In this document: positions 42,864 to 52,430 of the stretch, in pieces
How positions within the stretch are numbered: the stretch's first letter is position 1
How the letters are laid out: every line of letters starts with the position of its first letter
Assembly: GCF_019308285.1 (NCBI RefSeq)
Contig: NZ_WWEM01000040.1
Coordinates: 289,971 to 353,970 of the forward strand
DNA: 64,000 nucleotides
Reading direction: 5' to 3'
Source of the DNA: Flavobacterium quisquiliarum
GTDB lineage: Bacteria; Bacteroidota; Bacteroidia; Flavobacteriales; Flavobacteriaceae
Made by a program: the position numbers and the translations under genes
The notes under the pieces: model-generated
The model's input: the letters and a program-made list of their open reading frames with translations, nothing else
Database searches by the model: none
What the model was told of the DNA's origin: nothing

Positions 42864-43556
42864 ATGAAAAAACTAATTTTCTCAACCCTTGTAATGGCAA
42901 TTGTACTTACAGCTTGTAATTCAAAAAACAAAGAAACTGCAGCTCCTGAAGCGGCTTCCGGGACAGCTCAGAATGACTCGCAATTGTATGCCTGTTCCAT
43001 GCATCCTGAAATTACAGGAAAAAAAGGAGACAAATGTTCCAAATGCGGAATGGAATTAACCGAGCCAGTAAAGGAAACGGCCGGAAAAAGTGCAGAAGTA
43101 GAAACAGCCCAGACTGCTCAAGGAACATTTTCTATAAACGAAATCGTGAGTAATTATCTGTCCCTAAAAAATGCATTAACCAAAGATGATACAAAAGGAG
43201 CTGCAGATGCAGGCAAGGCATTATATGCAGTTTTTAACAGTGTAAATCCCAATTCGATAGATGCGAAATTAAAAGCAGAATATCTTGATATTGCTGATGA
43301 TGCCAAAGAACACGCAGAACATATTGGAGCTAACGGCGGAAATATTGAACACCAGAGAGAGCATTTTGCCGTGTTAAGTAAAGACATGAATGATTTGATA
43401 AAATCTTTCAAATCAGAACAAAAATTGTATCAGGACTTTTGTCCTATGTATGATGGCGGAAAAGGAGCTATTTGGATAAGCGAAACCAAGGAGATCAAAA
43501 ACCCATATCAAGGAAAAAAAATGTTAACCTGTGGTTCTATGAAAAAAGAACTATAG
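42864..43556 (+). CDS. Lipoprotein with heavy-metal-binding (HMBD) and DUF3347 domains
   Basis: 230 residues. A lipoprotein signal (VMAIVLTACNSK) is followed at about residues 45-68 by the compact Cys3/His module YACSMHPEITGKKG...KCSKCGME. A DUF3347 domain then ends with DFCPMYDGGKGAIW and GKKMLTCGSM. The C-terminal ~90 residues are nearly identical to the next gene, so the two are tandem duplicates. A periplasmic copper-binding role is inferred from domains and context. An inverted repeat GAATGTT/AACATTC (42818-42840) lies just upstream. Confidence 0.85.
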   Translation: MKKLIFSTLVMAIVLTACNSKNKETAAPEAASGTAQNDSQLYACSMHPEITGKKGDKCSKCGMELTEPVKETAGKSAEVETAQTAQGTFSINEIVSNYLSLKNALTKDDTKGAADAGKALYAVFNSVNPNSIDAKLKAEYLDIADDAKEHAEHIGANGGNIEHQREHFAVLSKDMNDLIKSFKSEQKLYQDFCPMYDGGKGAIWISETKEIKNPYQGKKMLTCGSMKKEL

Positions 43557-43795
43557 TACAGCTAAGTACTAATAAATTTATCGGGCTGTTTACATAATGA
43601 CCACTCAATTTTCTCGTGACTAATGATGTTCATAATTTATTGAAATGTATCTAATTTTTTTAGACTACGCCGTGCGATACTCTTTGCTGAATATTCACTT
43701 ATTTCCCATGTGTTTATTGTGTAGACAGTCCAATAGATATTTAGAAAAAAAATCAATAGCAACCTATTTTTTAAACAATTTAAAATATAATTAAA

Positions 43796-44308
43796 ATGAA
43801 AAATACAATTCTTTCAGCCATATTAATGGTATGCGTAATGGTTTCTGGCAATGCGCAAAGCAAAAAAACAGAAGCAAAATTTTCAACTCAGCAAATTGTT
43901 GCAGATTATTTAGCGTTAAAAAATGCACTCGCAAAAGATGACAGCAACGGGGCCGCTAAAGCTGGCAAGGCACTGTATTCGGCTTTCAAAACCACAAATG
44001 TAAAATCGATAAATCCAAAATCCAAAGCTGAATATCTTGATATAGCTGACGATGCCAAAGAGCATGCAGAACATATTGGGGCCAATGGCGGTAATATTGA
44101 GCATCAAAGAGAGCATTTCGCTCTATTGAGTAAAGACATAAATGATTTGATCAAAACTTTTGGAGCTGCAAAAACACTATATCAGGATTCTTGCCCTATG
44201 TATGATGGTGGAAAAGGAGCTATCTGGATCAGTGAAACAAAAGAGATAAAAAACCCTTACTATGGTTCTAAAATGCTTACCTGCGGTTCAATGAAAAAAC
44301 AATTGTAA
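43796..44308 (+). CDS. DUF3347 secreted protein (tandem duplicate)
   Basis: 170 residues with a plain Sec signal (ILMVCVMVSGNAQS) and no lipobox. The whole mature part is one DUF3347 domain, very close to the C-terminal domain of the previous gene (shared DIADDAKEHAEHIGANGG block). It lacks the HMBD module. Conserved metal-site candidates are SCPMYDGG and SKMLTCGSM. It starts 239 bp after its paralogue and abuts the haem-binding gene, with one base between stop and start. Confidence 0.85.
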   Translation: MKNTILSAILMVCVMVSGNAQSKKTEAKFSTQQIVADYLALKNALAKDDSNGAAKAGKALYSAFKTTNVKSINPKSKAEYLDIADDAKEHAEHIGANGGNIEHQREHFALLSKDINDLIKTFGAAKTLYQDSCPMYDGGKGAIWISETKEIKNPYYGSKMLTCGSMKKQL

Positions 44309-44309
44309 A

Positions 44310-44780
44310 ATGAAACGGTTCATCAGAAAGATTCTTTTTATTGGGTTAATTATTTTTCTACTGATGCAATTGTATCAGCCTGCCCGCAATTCCGATTACG
44401 GGCAGGTTTTACCAATTCACATTTCAAAAGTCTATCCCATTCCCAAAAATATACAAACGATTCTTAAGACTTCTTGTTACGATTGTCACAGCAGCAACAC
44501 GCAATATCCATGGTACTCCTACATCCAGCCGGCACGTACCTTTATGGAAGGACATATCAAGGAAGGAAAAGAAAATTTGAATTTCAGCCAATGGGGAAGT
44601 TATTCGAAACGAAAACAGGAAAATAAATTAGACCGAATTGCCAAGCAGATAAAAGCCAATCAAATGCCTTTGGCTTCCTATACGCTGATCCATAAAGATG
44701 CAGTACTGAATACTGTTCAGAAAGAACAGCTACTCAATTGGATTGAAAAAGTAAGTGATAGTCTTTCAAAAATAAATTAA
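44310..44780 (+). CDS. Haem-binding domain protein (Haem_bd type)
   Basis: 156 residues with a single N-terminal transmembrane anchor (FIGLIIFLLMQLYQPAR). The motif CYDCHSSNTQYPWYSYIQP contains the c-type haem attachment site CxxCH of the Haem_bd family found in Bacteroidota. The soluble part is periplasmic. It starts one base after the DUF3347 stop and is followed 4 bp later by the pump gene, so it is clearly within the copper operon. It might oxidise Cu(I) or reduce a partner such as the multicopper oxidase; this is speculation. Confidence 0.85.
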   Translation: MKRFIRKILFIGLIIFLLMQLYQPARNSDYGQVLPIHISKVYPIPKNIQTILKTSCYDCHSSNTQYPWYSYIQPARTFMEGHIKEGKENLNFSQWGSYSKRKQENKLDRIAKQIKANQMPLASYTLIHKDAVLNTVQKEQLLNWIEKVSDSLSKIN

Positions 44781-44784
44781 ATCT

Positions 44785-46095
44785 ATGGTACACAAATTAA
44801 TAGAATGGTCCCTGCGCAACCGTTTCATCATATTACTATTATCAGCAGGAATATTTGTTTGGGGTATTATCTCTATTCAAAAAAATCCTATTGATGCTAT
44901 TCCAGATCTATCTGAAAATCAGGTAATCGTTTTTACAGAATGGATGGGACGTGCTCCACAGCTCGTTGAAGACCAGATCACCTATCCCTTGGTTACCAAC
45001 CTTCAGGGATTGCCTAAAATTAAATATGTAAGGGCTGCTTCCATGTTTGGAATGAGTTTTATCTATGTCATTTTTGAGGATGATGTTGATGTATACTGGG
45101 CAAGATCAAGAGTACTGGAAAGGCTCAGTACAATTAGCAGCACCCTGCCCAAAGGAGTTGCACCGCAATTGGGACCCGATGGAACCGGAGTTGGCCATAT
45201 ACTCTGGTATACTTTGGACGCTCCCGGCATTGACCTTGGCGAACAAAGGGCACTGCAGGACTGGTATGTCAAATTTGCTTTGCAAAATGTCCCCGGAGTA
45301 AGTGAAATTGCTTCTTTTGGAGGATTTCAAAAAGAATACCAGGTTACCATTGATCCAAACAAACTGCTATATTATAAGCTGTCTGTCCCTGAGGTTATAA
45401 GCGCCGTACGAGCCAATAATAACGAAAGCGGCGGAAGAAAATTCGACATGAGTGATATTGGCTATATCATTAAGACATCCGGTTATCTGAAATCCATAAA
45501 AGAAATTGAGGATATTCCACTGAAAAACCAGAATGGTATCCCTATAAAAGTCAGCGATATAGGAACAGTCCAGATGAGCGGAGAAACCCGATTGGGAATC
45601 TTTGATCATAATGGTACAGGCGAAGCTGTTGGAGGCATCGTCGTGATGCGTTACGGTGAAAACGCCGATGCCGTTATTGATAATGTGAAAGAAAAGATGA
45701 AAGAAGTCGCAAAAGGGCTTCCTAAAGGGGTAAAATTCAATATTGTATATGACCGAGGGCATCTGATCAAAGAGTCTATTGATTCGGTTAAGCGCACCTT
45801 AATTGAAGAGATGATTGTGGTTTCGCTTATCGTTATTATTTTTCTTTTCCATTGGCGCAGCGCATTAAGTATCATAATCCAGATCCCAATTACAATTGCC
45901 GCGAGTTTCATACTTCTAAATGCCTTTGGAATATCCTCCAATATCATGTCCCTTACCGGTATCGCACTTGCCATTGGGGTAATAGTTGACAACGGTATTA
46001 TTATGAGTGAAAATGCCTACCAGCATCTCTCACAACGGTATGCACAATGGGAATCCGAACAAAAAACTGAAACAAACTCTGATGAAAAGAATTAA
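44785..46095 (+). CDS. cusA: CusA-type copper RND pump, N-terminal part (split gene)
   Basis: 436 residues covering TM1 (LRNRFIILLLSAGIFVWG), the first periplasmic loop and TM2-TM4, including the proton-relay segment LAIGVIVDNGIIMSENAY. The frame ends in the cytoplasmic loop between TM4 and TM5, where an intact pump would continue in the next frame. A run of six A at 46061-46066 sits at the point where one extra base would cause the break. Alone it lacks the second half of the transporter, so it works only if complemented by the downstream ORF or by slippage. Confidence 0.85.
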   Translation: MVHKLIEWSLRNRFIILLLSAGIFVWGIISIQKNPIDAIPDLSENQVIVFTEWMGRAPQLVEDQITYPLVTNLQGLPKIKYVRAASMFGMSFIYVIFEDDVDVYWARSRVLERLSTISSTLPKGVAPQLGPDGTGVGHILWYTLDAPGIDLGEQRALQDWYVKFALQNVPGVSEIASFGGFQKEYQVTIDPNKLLYYKLSVPEVISAVRANNNESGGRKFDMSDIGYIIKTSGYLKSIKEIEDIPLKNQNGIPIKVSDIGTVQMSGETRLGIFDHNGTGEAVGGIVVMRYGENADAVIDNVKEKMKEVAKGLPKGVKFNIVYDRGHLIKESIDSVKRTLIEEMIVVSLIVIIFLFHWRSALSIIIQIPITIAASFILLNAFGISSNIMSLTGIALAIGVIVDNGIIMSENAYQHLSQRYAQWESEQKTETNSDEKN

Positions 46096-48016
46096 AAATA
46101 TATTTCGCAAAAAAACACAGTGGATATCCGAAGAGGAAAGGCTTAAAGTAATTGAGAAAAGCAGCAAGCAGGTTTCTCGCGGGGTATTCTTTGCCACCAT
46201 AATTATAATTACTTCTTTCCTGCCTGTATTTATGCTTACCGGACAGGAAGGAAAGCTATTCCATCCCTTGGCTTATACAAAAACTTTCATACTGATTGTG
46301 GATGCCTTGTTGGTACTTACATTAGCTCCGGTACTGATCTCTTTTTTTATGAAAGGGAAATTCCGTCCAACTGATGCACATCCCGTAAATCGTTTTTTGG
46401 AAAAAGGTTATGAGCCTATCATACGCTGGGTCCTAAAATGGAGAAAAACAACCCTTACGGTTAATATTTTGGCGTTATTGATTTCCATTCCATTATTGAT
46501 GCGGCTGGGAACAGAGTTCATGCCCCCACTGGATGAGCAGAGCATTTTATTTATGCCTGTTACCCTGCCTGATGTATCCAATGGAGAAATCAAACGCATC
46601 TTGCAGGTACAGGATAAAATAATAAAATCAGTTCCCGAAGTAGAAAGTGTTTTAGGCAAAGCCGGACGGGCTAATACAGCTACCGATAATTCCCCAATGA
46701 GCATGATTGAGACCATTATCATGCTAAAACCAAAATCAGAATGGCGTAAAGGAATAGACAAAAAAGACATTATTAAGGAACTCGATACCAAACTGCAGAT
46801 CCCGGGTGTGGTAAACGGTTGGACACAGCCTATCATCAACCGTATCAATATGCTCGCTACAGGAATTCGTACCGACGTGGGTATTAAAGTCTACGGTCAA
46901 AATCTCGATACCATTGCGCGAGTATCAGAAAGAGTAAAAATGGCTTTAGAGGGAACCCCTGGAGTGTCTGACTTATTTGTGGATCCTATTACTGGTGGCA
47001 AATACCTGGATGTTGATGTCAATCGTTCCGAACTGGCCCGTTATGGACTCACTGTAGATGACGTAAACCAAACCGTGGAATTTGCCTTAGGAGGAGCGTC
47101 CATCGGCAATACCGTTGAAGGACGAAGACGATTTTCAATAAGCGTTCGTATGGCACAGGACTATAGAAATAGCGTAGAACGCATTAAACGCATTCCCCTG
47201 CAGTCTCCAACCTTTGGAGAGGTGCCCCTATCTTCTGTTGCCGATATTAAATTCGTAGATGGCCCTCCAATGATTAGTTCAGAAAATGCACTCCTTCGCG
47301 GGGCAGTCATGTTCAACATACGTGATCGTGATATGGGGGGAACCGTACAGGAAGCTATGAAAAAATTAGAAAGTGCCAAAAATATACTTCCCGAAGGGTA
47401 CTTTATAGAATGGAGCGGACAATATGAGAACCTGATCAGCGGAGAAAAGACCCTTAAAATCATTGCACCGATAGTATTGCTTATTATTTTCTTCTCCCTC
47501 TATTTTGCCTTTAATTCCCTTAGAGAAGCCTTCTTAAGTCTTATAACAGTGCCTTTTGCTTTGATTGGAGGTGCCTATATAATTTTTTTCTGGGATGTCA
47601 ATCTATCAGTGGCAGTAGCTGTAGGTTTTATAGCCTTGTTTGGTATTGCCGTGGAAACCGGAATTGTGATGGTTATCTATCTCAATGATGCAATGGAGCA
47701 GCTTATCAAGGCCAAAGGTAATTCAAGAGAAACCATTACTAAAGACGATCTCAGAGAATATGTGGTACACGGCGCCGCAAAGAGATTACGCCCAAAACTA
47801 ATGACCGTCTGTGTCTCATTATTTGGATTAGTGCCTGTCCTTTGGTCCAATGGTGTCGGAATGGATGTAATGAAACCAATCGTATTGCCTATGATTGGCG
47901 GCGTATTTACCTCTGCCGTACATATCTTATTAGTAACCCCGCTTATTTTCCTAATGTCTAAAGAATATGAATTACGAAAATATGGCAAACTTGAAGTACA
48001 TGATGTCAAACATTAA
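46082..48016 (+). CDS. cusA: CusA-type copper RND pump, C-terminal part (split gene)
   Basis: 644 residues from the ATG at 46082, which overlaps the end of the first part by 14 bp; the frame is also open upstream to 46007. It starts in the cytoplasmic loop and carries TM5 (FFATIIIITSFLPVFML), the second periplasmic loop and TM7-TM12 (for example VAVAVGFIALFGIAVETGIVM). The periplasmic part has several Met residues that could line a Cu(I) path. Overlapping stop and start would allow translational coupling, giving a two-piece pump. A sequencing or recent frameshift error is the alternative. Confidence 0.85.
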   Translation: MKRIKNIFRKKTQWISEEERLKVIEKSSKQVSRGVFFATIIIITSFLPVFMLTGQEGKLFHPLAYTKTFILIVDALLVLTLAPVLISFFMKGKFRPTDAHPVNRFLEKGYEPIIRWVLKWRKTTLTVNILALLISIPLLMRLGTEFMPPLDEQSILFMPVTLPDVSNGEIKRILQVQDKIIKSVPEVESVLGKAGRANTATDNSPMSMIETIIMLKPKSEWRKGIDKKDIIKELDTKLQIPGVVNGWTQPIINRINMLATGIRTDVGIKVYGQNLDTIARVSERVKMALEGTPGVSDLFVDPITGGKYLDVDVNRSELARYGLTVDDVNQTVEFALGGASIGNTVEGRRRFSISVRMAQDYRNSVERIKRIPLQSPTFGEVPLSSVADIKFVDGPPMISSENALLRGAVMFNIRDRDMGGTVQEAMKKLESAKNILPEGYFIEWSGQYENLISGEKTLKIIAPIVLLIIFFSLYFAFNSLREAFLSLITVPFALIGGAYIIFFWDVNLSVAVAVGFIALFGIAVETGIVMVIYLNDAMEQLIKAKGNSRETITKDDLREYVVHGAAKRLRPKLMTVCVSLFGLVPVLWSNGVGMDVMKPIVLPMIGGVFTSAVHILLVTPLIFLMSKEYELRKYGKLEVHDVKH

Positions 48017-49250
48017 AATACTGGCAGTACTATTGCTTTTACTGCCATTACAGCTATTGAGCCAGACCCAACAGGTCTTGTCTCTTGATACAATCCTTCA
48101 CAGGATTGATAAAAAAAACGTGCTCCTGCAAAGCTATAGCCTAAAGGCTGAAGGGTACAAATATAGTGCTGATGCCGCAACGGCATGGATGGCACCAATG
48201 GTGGGTGTTGGGACATTTATGACACCCTATCCTTTTCAGGAAGTTATGGATGACCGCGACAAAGGATCTTTAATGTTCAGAGTTGAACAAGATATCCCCA
48301 ATATAGGAAAGCTAAACAAGAAGAAAAAATTTATCCAGTCCCAAGGAAATATTGAGAACGCTACGCGGACCGTTACCCTTAACGACTATAAAGCGCAGGC
48401 CAAACAGCTCTACTACAGCTGGATGGTAGCCGAAGAGCGAATGAAAGTTTTGGATCAGAACGAAAAGATAATGTTGACCATGAAAAAGATTGAGGAAGTA
48501 CGCTATCCTTACAATCAGTCGCAATTGGGTAATGTATACAAGATTGACGCAAGGATTGAAGAGAACAAAAATATGATCCGCATGCAGGAAGGTGAAATCG
48601 CAAAAGCAAGAGCATGGCTCAACAGCTTGATGAACCAGCCTGGCAATGCTGATTTTTCAATCGACACAAGTATTACTCCTGTCTTCAACCCTGCTTTGCA
48701 CGACACCACAAGTCTTGCTGCTGTGCGGGGAGATATTAAAAAGATGGATGCGGGAATTGAATCGATGCAGCTCAGTATTCAGGCGATGAAAGCGGAGAAA
48801 AATCCCTCTTTTAAAATCCAGTTTGACCACATGAATTCTTTCGATAAAATGATGCCCAAAGCCTATTCGGTAATGGCAATGATGTCTATTCCTATTGCTC
48901 CATGGTCATCAAAAATGTATAAATCAGATGTTAAAGCAATGCAATATAATGTACAGGCAATGGAGAAAGAGAAATCCGCCATGCTGCAGGAAACCCAGGG
49001 TATGTTATATGGTATGCAATATGAAATACTGACCATGCAAAAAAGAATCCAGGGACTCGAAACAAAAATAATCCCTTCAATGCAAAAATCGCTGGATGTA
49101 AACTTTCTGAACTATCAGGAAAACAAACTGCAGATTCCTGTAGTAATTGACTCCTGGGAAGCTTTAAATATGCTGCAGAATAACTTATTAGATGAAAAAT
49201 TAAAACTATATCAAATGATTGTCGATTATGAAAAAGAACTCTATCGCTAA
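48000..49250 (+). CDS. TolC-family outer-membrane channel (CusC/CzcC type)
   Basis: 416 residues from ATG 48000 (48003 is equally possible); both give a signal peptide (ILAVLLLLLPLQLLSQ). The frame is open further upstream inside the pump gene, which is not used. Long Gln/Met/Lys-rich coiled coils (MKKIEEVRYPYNQSQLGNVY) are typical of the outer-membrane factor of RND pumps. The body is unusually Met-rich (for example SFDKMMPKAYSVMAMMS), which suits a copper conduit. It overlaps both its neighbours by a few bases. Confidence 0.85.
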   Translation: MMSNIKILAVLLLLLPLQLLSQTQQVLSLDTILHRIDKKNVLLQSYSLKAEGYKYSADAATAWMAPMVGVGTFMTPYPFQEVMDDRDKGSLMFRVEQDIPNIGKLNKKKKFIQSQGNIENATRTVTLNDYKAQAKQLYYSWMVAEERMKVLDQNEKIMLTMKKIEEVRYPYNQSQLGNVYKIDARIEENKNMIRMQEGEIAKARAWLNSLMNQPGNADFSIDTSITPVFNPALHDTTSLAAVRGDIKKMDAGIESMQLSIQAMKAEKNPSFKIQFDHMNSFDKMMPKAYSVMAMMSIPIAPWSSKMYKSDVKAMQYNVQAMEKEKSAMLQETQGMLYGMQYEILTMQKRIQGLETKIIPSMQKSLDVNFLNYQENKLQIPVVIDSWEALNMLQNNLLDEKLKLYQMIVDYEKELYR

Positions 49251-50568
49251 GTTAGTCGGATTGTTATTCGTTTCGATATTATTATTGACAGCCTGTAACA
49301 AGAAAACCGAGCCTAACAATAAGCCAGCACACCAGCATAGTACAAATCAGGAATATACCTGTCCAATGCATCCCGAAGTTATCCAGGATAAGCCCGGCAG
49401 CTGTCCAATATGCGGGATGGAATTGGTCCCAAGGCATACCGCTGGAACGGAAACAGCCATAGACAGCAGCTTAAAACACCTGCTAAAACCAGTTAACGAA
49501 CAAGTCGTTTCAAATATATCTGTCATAAAAGCTGACCAGAGTACTAAAATATTCTCCATGCATGTACAGGGAATTATTACCTACGATACCCGTGACCAGA
49601 CCAGCATTTCCAGCAGGGTAAGCGGAAGGATTGAGCGTCTGCTGATTAATTATAATTACCAGCCCGTAAAAAAAGGACAGTTGATCATGGAAATCTATTC
49701 CCCTGATCTGGCTGCCGCGCAAAGAGAGTTGTTGTTTATTTATCAATCTGACCCAAACAATCCGATGCTTCAAAAAGCAAAAGACAGACTGTCTCTCCTG
49801 GGTATGCAGCAGGGGCAAATTCAACAGGTATTAAAAACAGGTAAAATCTCCTATCGCATTCCTGTTTACAGTAATGCCACCGGGTACATCTTAGACAACA
49901 CGGCAGCGGCAAATGCTTCTACAGCAGCTCCTGCGGCTTCGCCTCAAAGCGCACCGTCAGATGATGGCATGGGCGCAATGGGTTCAAGTAGCAGTGCAGC
50001 ATCAAATAGCAGCGCATCTACCCCTACTTCCTCTGCTATTATGCTAAGAGAAGGACAATATGTTGGTGCAGGACAATCTCTTTTTACAATTTATACCAAC
50101 AAAAACCTTATCGCTGAGTTTGCTTTTGATCCATCGGTATCATCCCAGATTAAAAAAGGACAAAAGTTGGTGTTTTATGAACCCTCAGATAAGCAAACCG
50201 TGTATACTGGTACTATCGGACTCATTCAACCCGTCTTTAAAGAGGGAAGCAACTTTACCATAGCACGGATTTATTTGCAGGATAATAAATTTCAGACCGG
50301 AAAATTAGTAACTGCAGCCATTCCTATTGTCAGTAAAGGCTGGTGGCTTCCGCAAAGCGCCGTTCTTAATTTAGGAAATAAATCCATCGTTTTCAAAAAA
50401 GAGCAGGACGTGTTTGTTCCCAGAGAAGTTAAAACGAAAAATAATGGTGATGGAATGGTGCTAATAGACCAAGACATCAGTAATTGGAATATCGCCAGTA
50501 ATGCGGCTTATATGATAGACAGTGAGAGTTTTATCAAGACAGCTTCAGAAAATAAATTAAAAAATTAA
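49228..50568 (+). CDS. CusB-type RND adaptor with N-terminal HMBD module (first of two)
   Basis: 446 residues from ATG 49228. A lipoprotein signal (FVSILLLTACNKK) is followed by the HMBD module YTCPMHPEVIQDKPGSCPIC, then GMELVPR. An adaptor body with VSGRIERL and YQPVKKGQLIMEIYSP (lipoyl half) follows. About 50 residues near position 225-275 are an Ala/Ser/Pro/Met low-complexity insert (SSSSAASNSSASTPTSS) inside the second lipoyl half, not found in ordinary CusB. It overlaps the channel gene by 23 bp. With the next gene it gives two adaptors for one pump. Confidence 0.88.
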   Translation: MKKNSIAKLVGLLFVSILLLTACNKKTEPNNKPAHQHSTNQEYTCPMHPEVIQDKPGSCPICGMELVPRHTAGTETAIDSSLKHLLKPVNEQVVSNISVIKADQSTKIFSMHVQGIITYDTRDQTSISSRVSGRIERLLINYNYQPVKKGQLIMEIYSPDLAAAQRELLFIYQSDPNNPMLQKAKDRLSLLGMQQGQIQQVLKTGKISYRIPVYSNATGYILDNTAAANASTAAPAASPQSAPSDDGMGAMGSSSSAASNSSASTPTSSAIMLREGQYVGAGQSLFTIYTNKNLIAEFAFDPSVSSQIKKGQKLVFYEPSDKQTVYTGTIGLIQPVFKEGSNFTIARIYLQDNKFQTGKLVTAAIPIVSKGWWLPQSAVLNLGNKSIVFKKEQDVFVPREVKTKNNGDGMVLIDQDISNWNIASNAAYMIDSESFIKTASENKLKN

Positions 50569-50571
50569 GCC

Positions 50572-51786
50572 ATGAACAATAAATTAATAATTCGTACTAT
50601 TTTGCTCATTGCAATGGTTTTTCCACTTCTATTTACAGCATGTGCCCAAAAAGAAGAAAAAAAAACCAGTCAGGAAAAAGCTCAAACCTATACCTGCCCC
50701 ATGCATCCGCAAATTGTAAAAGATGGCCCCGGCTCATGCCCGATCTGTGGAATGGATTTAGTGCCTTTCGAAAAAAACAACGCACAGGACTTTCTAACCT
50801 TGGGACCGAGCCAGCAGGCACTAGCTAATCTGACTACAATAACTGCTGGGGAAAATGAATTTTCAAATTCTTCTCATCTTAACGGACGTTTGGTTACTGA
50901 CCCTGAGCAAACTATTTACATTTCAAGTCGCGTGGCAGGAAGGATTGAAGAGTTGTATGTAAAAGAAACTGGTGTTCCCGTTCGAAAAGGCCAGCCTTTG
51001 TACAAAATATATTCAGAGCAGCTTTCAGCCCTGCAGCAGGAGTACCTTCTAGCTACGGCACAGGCTGCAAGCTTTACTGAGGATAAACGATTTGCCCAAA
51101 TAAAAAATGCTGCAAAACAAAAACTATTATTATATGGACAATCTGAAGCACAGCTTAATGAATTATTAAAAAAACAAAAAGCTTCTCCTTATGTTGTTTA
51201 TTATGCCCCGTATTCAGGAATAGTTGCAGAACTTTCCATAACAGAAGGCCAATATGTAGCAGAAGGAGGCTCTATTATGAAACTGGAAGATTATACCCGT
51301 TTATGGGTCGAAGCTGATGTCTATCCTGCAGATGCCGGTAAAGTTAAAATAGGCCAAAAAGTAAAAGTTATTGTCTCGGGTTATGAAGATCAGCCCCAAA
51401 CAATGACGGTAGATTTTATAAATCCTGCCCTGCAGACAAGCAAACAGCTCATACAGCTGCGAGGTGCTATTGCCAATCCAAACAAGCAATGGCAGGCAGG
51501 TCAACAGGCAATTGTTTTACTGCCTTCATCAGAACAAAAAATGAAATTAACCATACCTGTAGATGCCGTAATAAGAGACGGCAGCGGTACACATGTGTGG
51601 ATTGAAATTGAAAAAGGCAAGTATCAGCCTAAAATGGTGGCTATTGGTTCTGAAACCTTCGATGAAGTGGAAATTACTAGCGGTTTAAAAAAAGGAGATA
51701 TCGTCGTTGCATCCGGTGCCTATCTTTTGTACAGTGAATTTATATTAAAGAAAGGCAAAAACCCTATGTCAGGAATGAAAATGTAA
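50572..51786 (+). CDS. cusB: CusB-type RND adaptor with N-terminal HMBD module (second)
   Basis: 404 residues. A lipoprotein signal (IAMVFPLLFTACAQ) precedes an HMBD module (YTCPMHPQIVKDGPGSCPIC, then GMDLVPF) and a complete barrel-hairpin-lipoyl adaptor (VAGRIEELYVKETGVPVRKG; APYSGIVAELSITEGQYV; GLKKGDIVVASGAYLL). The C-terminus ends in a Met/Lys tail (NPMSGMKM). It starts 3 bp after the first adaptor. Alternating adaptors in a trimer-of-dimers, or division of labour between pumps, are both possible. Confidence 0.9.
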   Translation: MNNKLIIRTILLIAMVFPLLFTACAQKEEKKTSQEKAQTYTCPMHPQIVKDGPGSCPICGMDLVPFEKNNAQDFLTLGPSQQALANLTTITAGENEFSNSSHLNGRLVTDPEQTIYISSRVAGRIEELYVKETGVPVRKGQPLYKIYSEQLSALQQEYLLATAQAASFTEDKRFAQIKNAAKQKLLLYGQSEAQLNELLKKQKASPYVVYYAPYSGIVAELSITEGQYVAEGGSIMKLEDYTRLWVEADVYPADAGKVKIGQKVKVIVSGYEDQPQTMTVDFINPALQTSKQLIQLRGAIANPNKQWQAGQQAIVLLPSSEQKMKLTIPVDAVIRDGSGTHVWIEIEKGKYQPKMVAIGSETFDEVEITSGLKKGDIVVASGAYLLYSEFILKKGKNPMSGMKM

Positions 51787-51804
51787 TAATCAATCACACA
51801 GACA

Positions 51805-52344
51805 ATGAAAAAATTAATCAAAATCGGAATTCCAATAGCCTCACTCTTCCTGCTTATTGCGTGCGGTAACGGTGAAAACAATAAGAAAGAGGTTCAGCAG
51901 AATAATAAAGCCTCTGTCCCAATTTTAAAGGATCCCGCAATCAGGATAAATGATGATATTTTAAACGCGATATACAGCCACTATGCCCATTTAACAGTAG
52001 CCCTTGCCCAAGATAATGTCGCTGAAGCAAAACTGGCGGCGAATGCAATTGAAGCGGGAGCACGGGAAATCAGCAGCAACAGCAATCTTGCAGCAAGTGC
52101 TACGGCAATCGTTTCAGCTCCCGATATCGATAAGCAGCGAGCTGCTTATTCTAATCTAAGTAATGAAATGGTCAGCCTGGTAAAAAAAGCAGGAATGGCT
52201 GAGGCTGAGCTCTACTTAGAATATTGTCCAATGGCTTTCGACAATAAAGGGGCCGTATGGATTAGTTCTACCAAAGAAGTGCGCAATCCGTACTTTGGAG
52301 AAAAAATGCTCAAGTGCGGCGAGGTGAAAGAAATAATTAAATAA
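51805..52344 (+). CDS. DUF3347 lipoprotein
   Basis: 179 residues with a lipoprotein signal (IPIASLFLLIACGNG). The mature part is a DUF3347 domain (ILNAIYSHYAHLTVALAQDN) with the conserved EYCPMAFDNKGAVWISS and GEKMLKCGEV ends. It is the fourth DUF3347 copy in this island and more diverged than the tandem pair at 42.9-44.3 kb. It lies 18 bp after cusB, so it is probably the periplasmic partner of the adaptor. Confidence 0.85.
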   Translation: MKKLIKIGIPIASLFLLIACGNGENNKKEVQQNNKASVPILKDPAIRINDDILNAIYSHYAHLTVALAQDNVAEAKLAANAIEAGAREISSNSNLAASATAIVSAPDIDKQRAAYSNLSNEMVSLVKKAGMAEAELYLEYCPMAFDNKGAVWISSTKEVRNPYFGEKMLKCGEVKEIIK

Positions 52345-52430
52345 TTAGAATATGCAGATTGGCTTAAAAAAAATCACTAACTTTCTATATATTAAAGAAA
52401 TAACGCATCGGAACTGTAAAAAATAACCTT

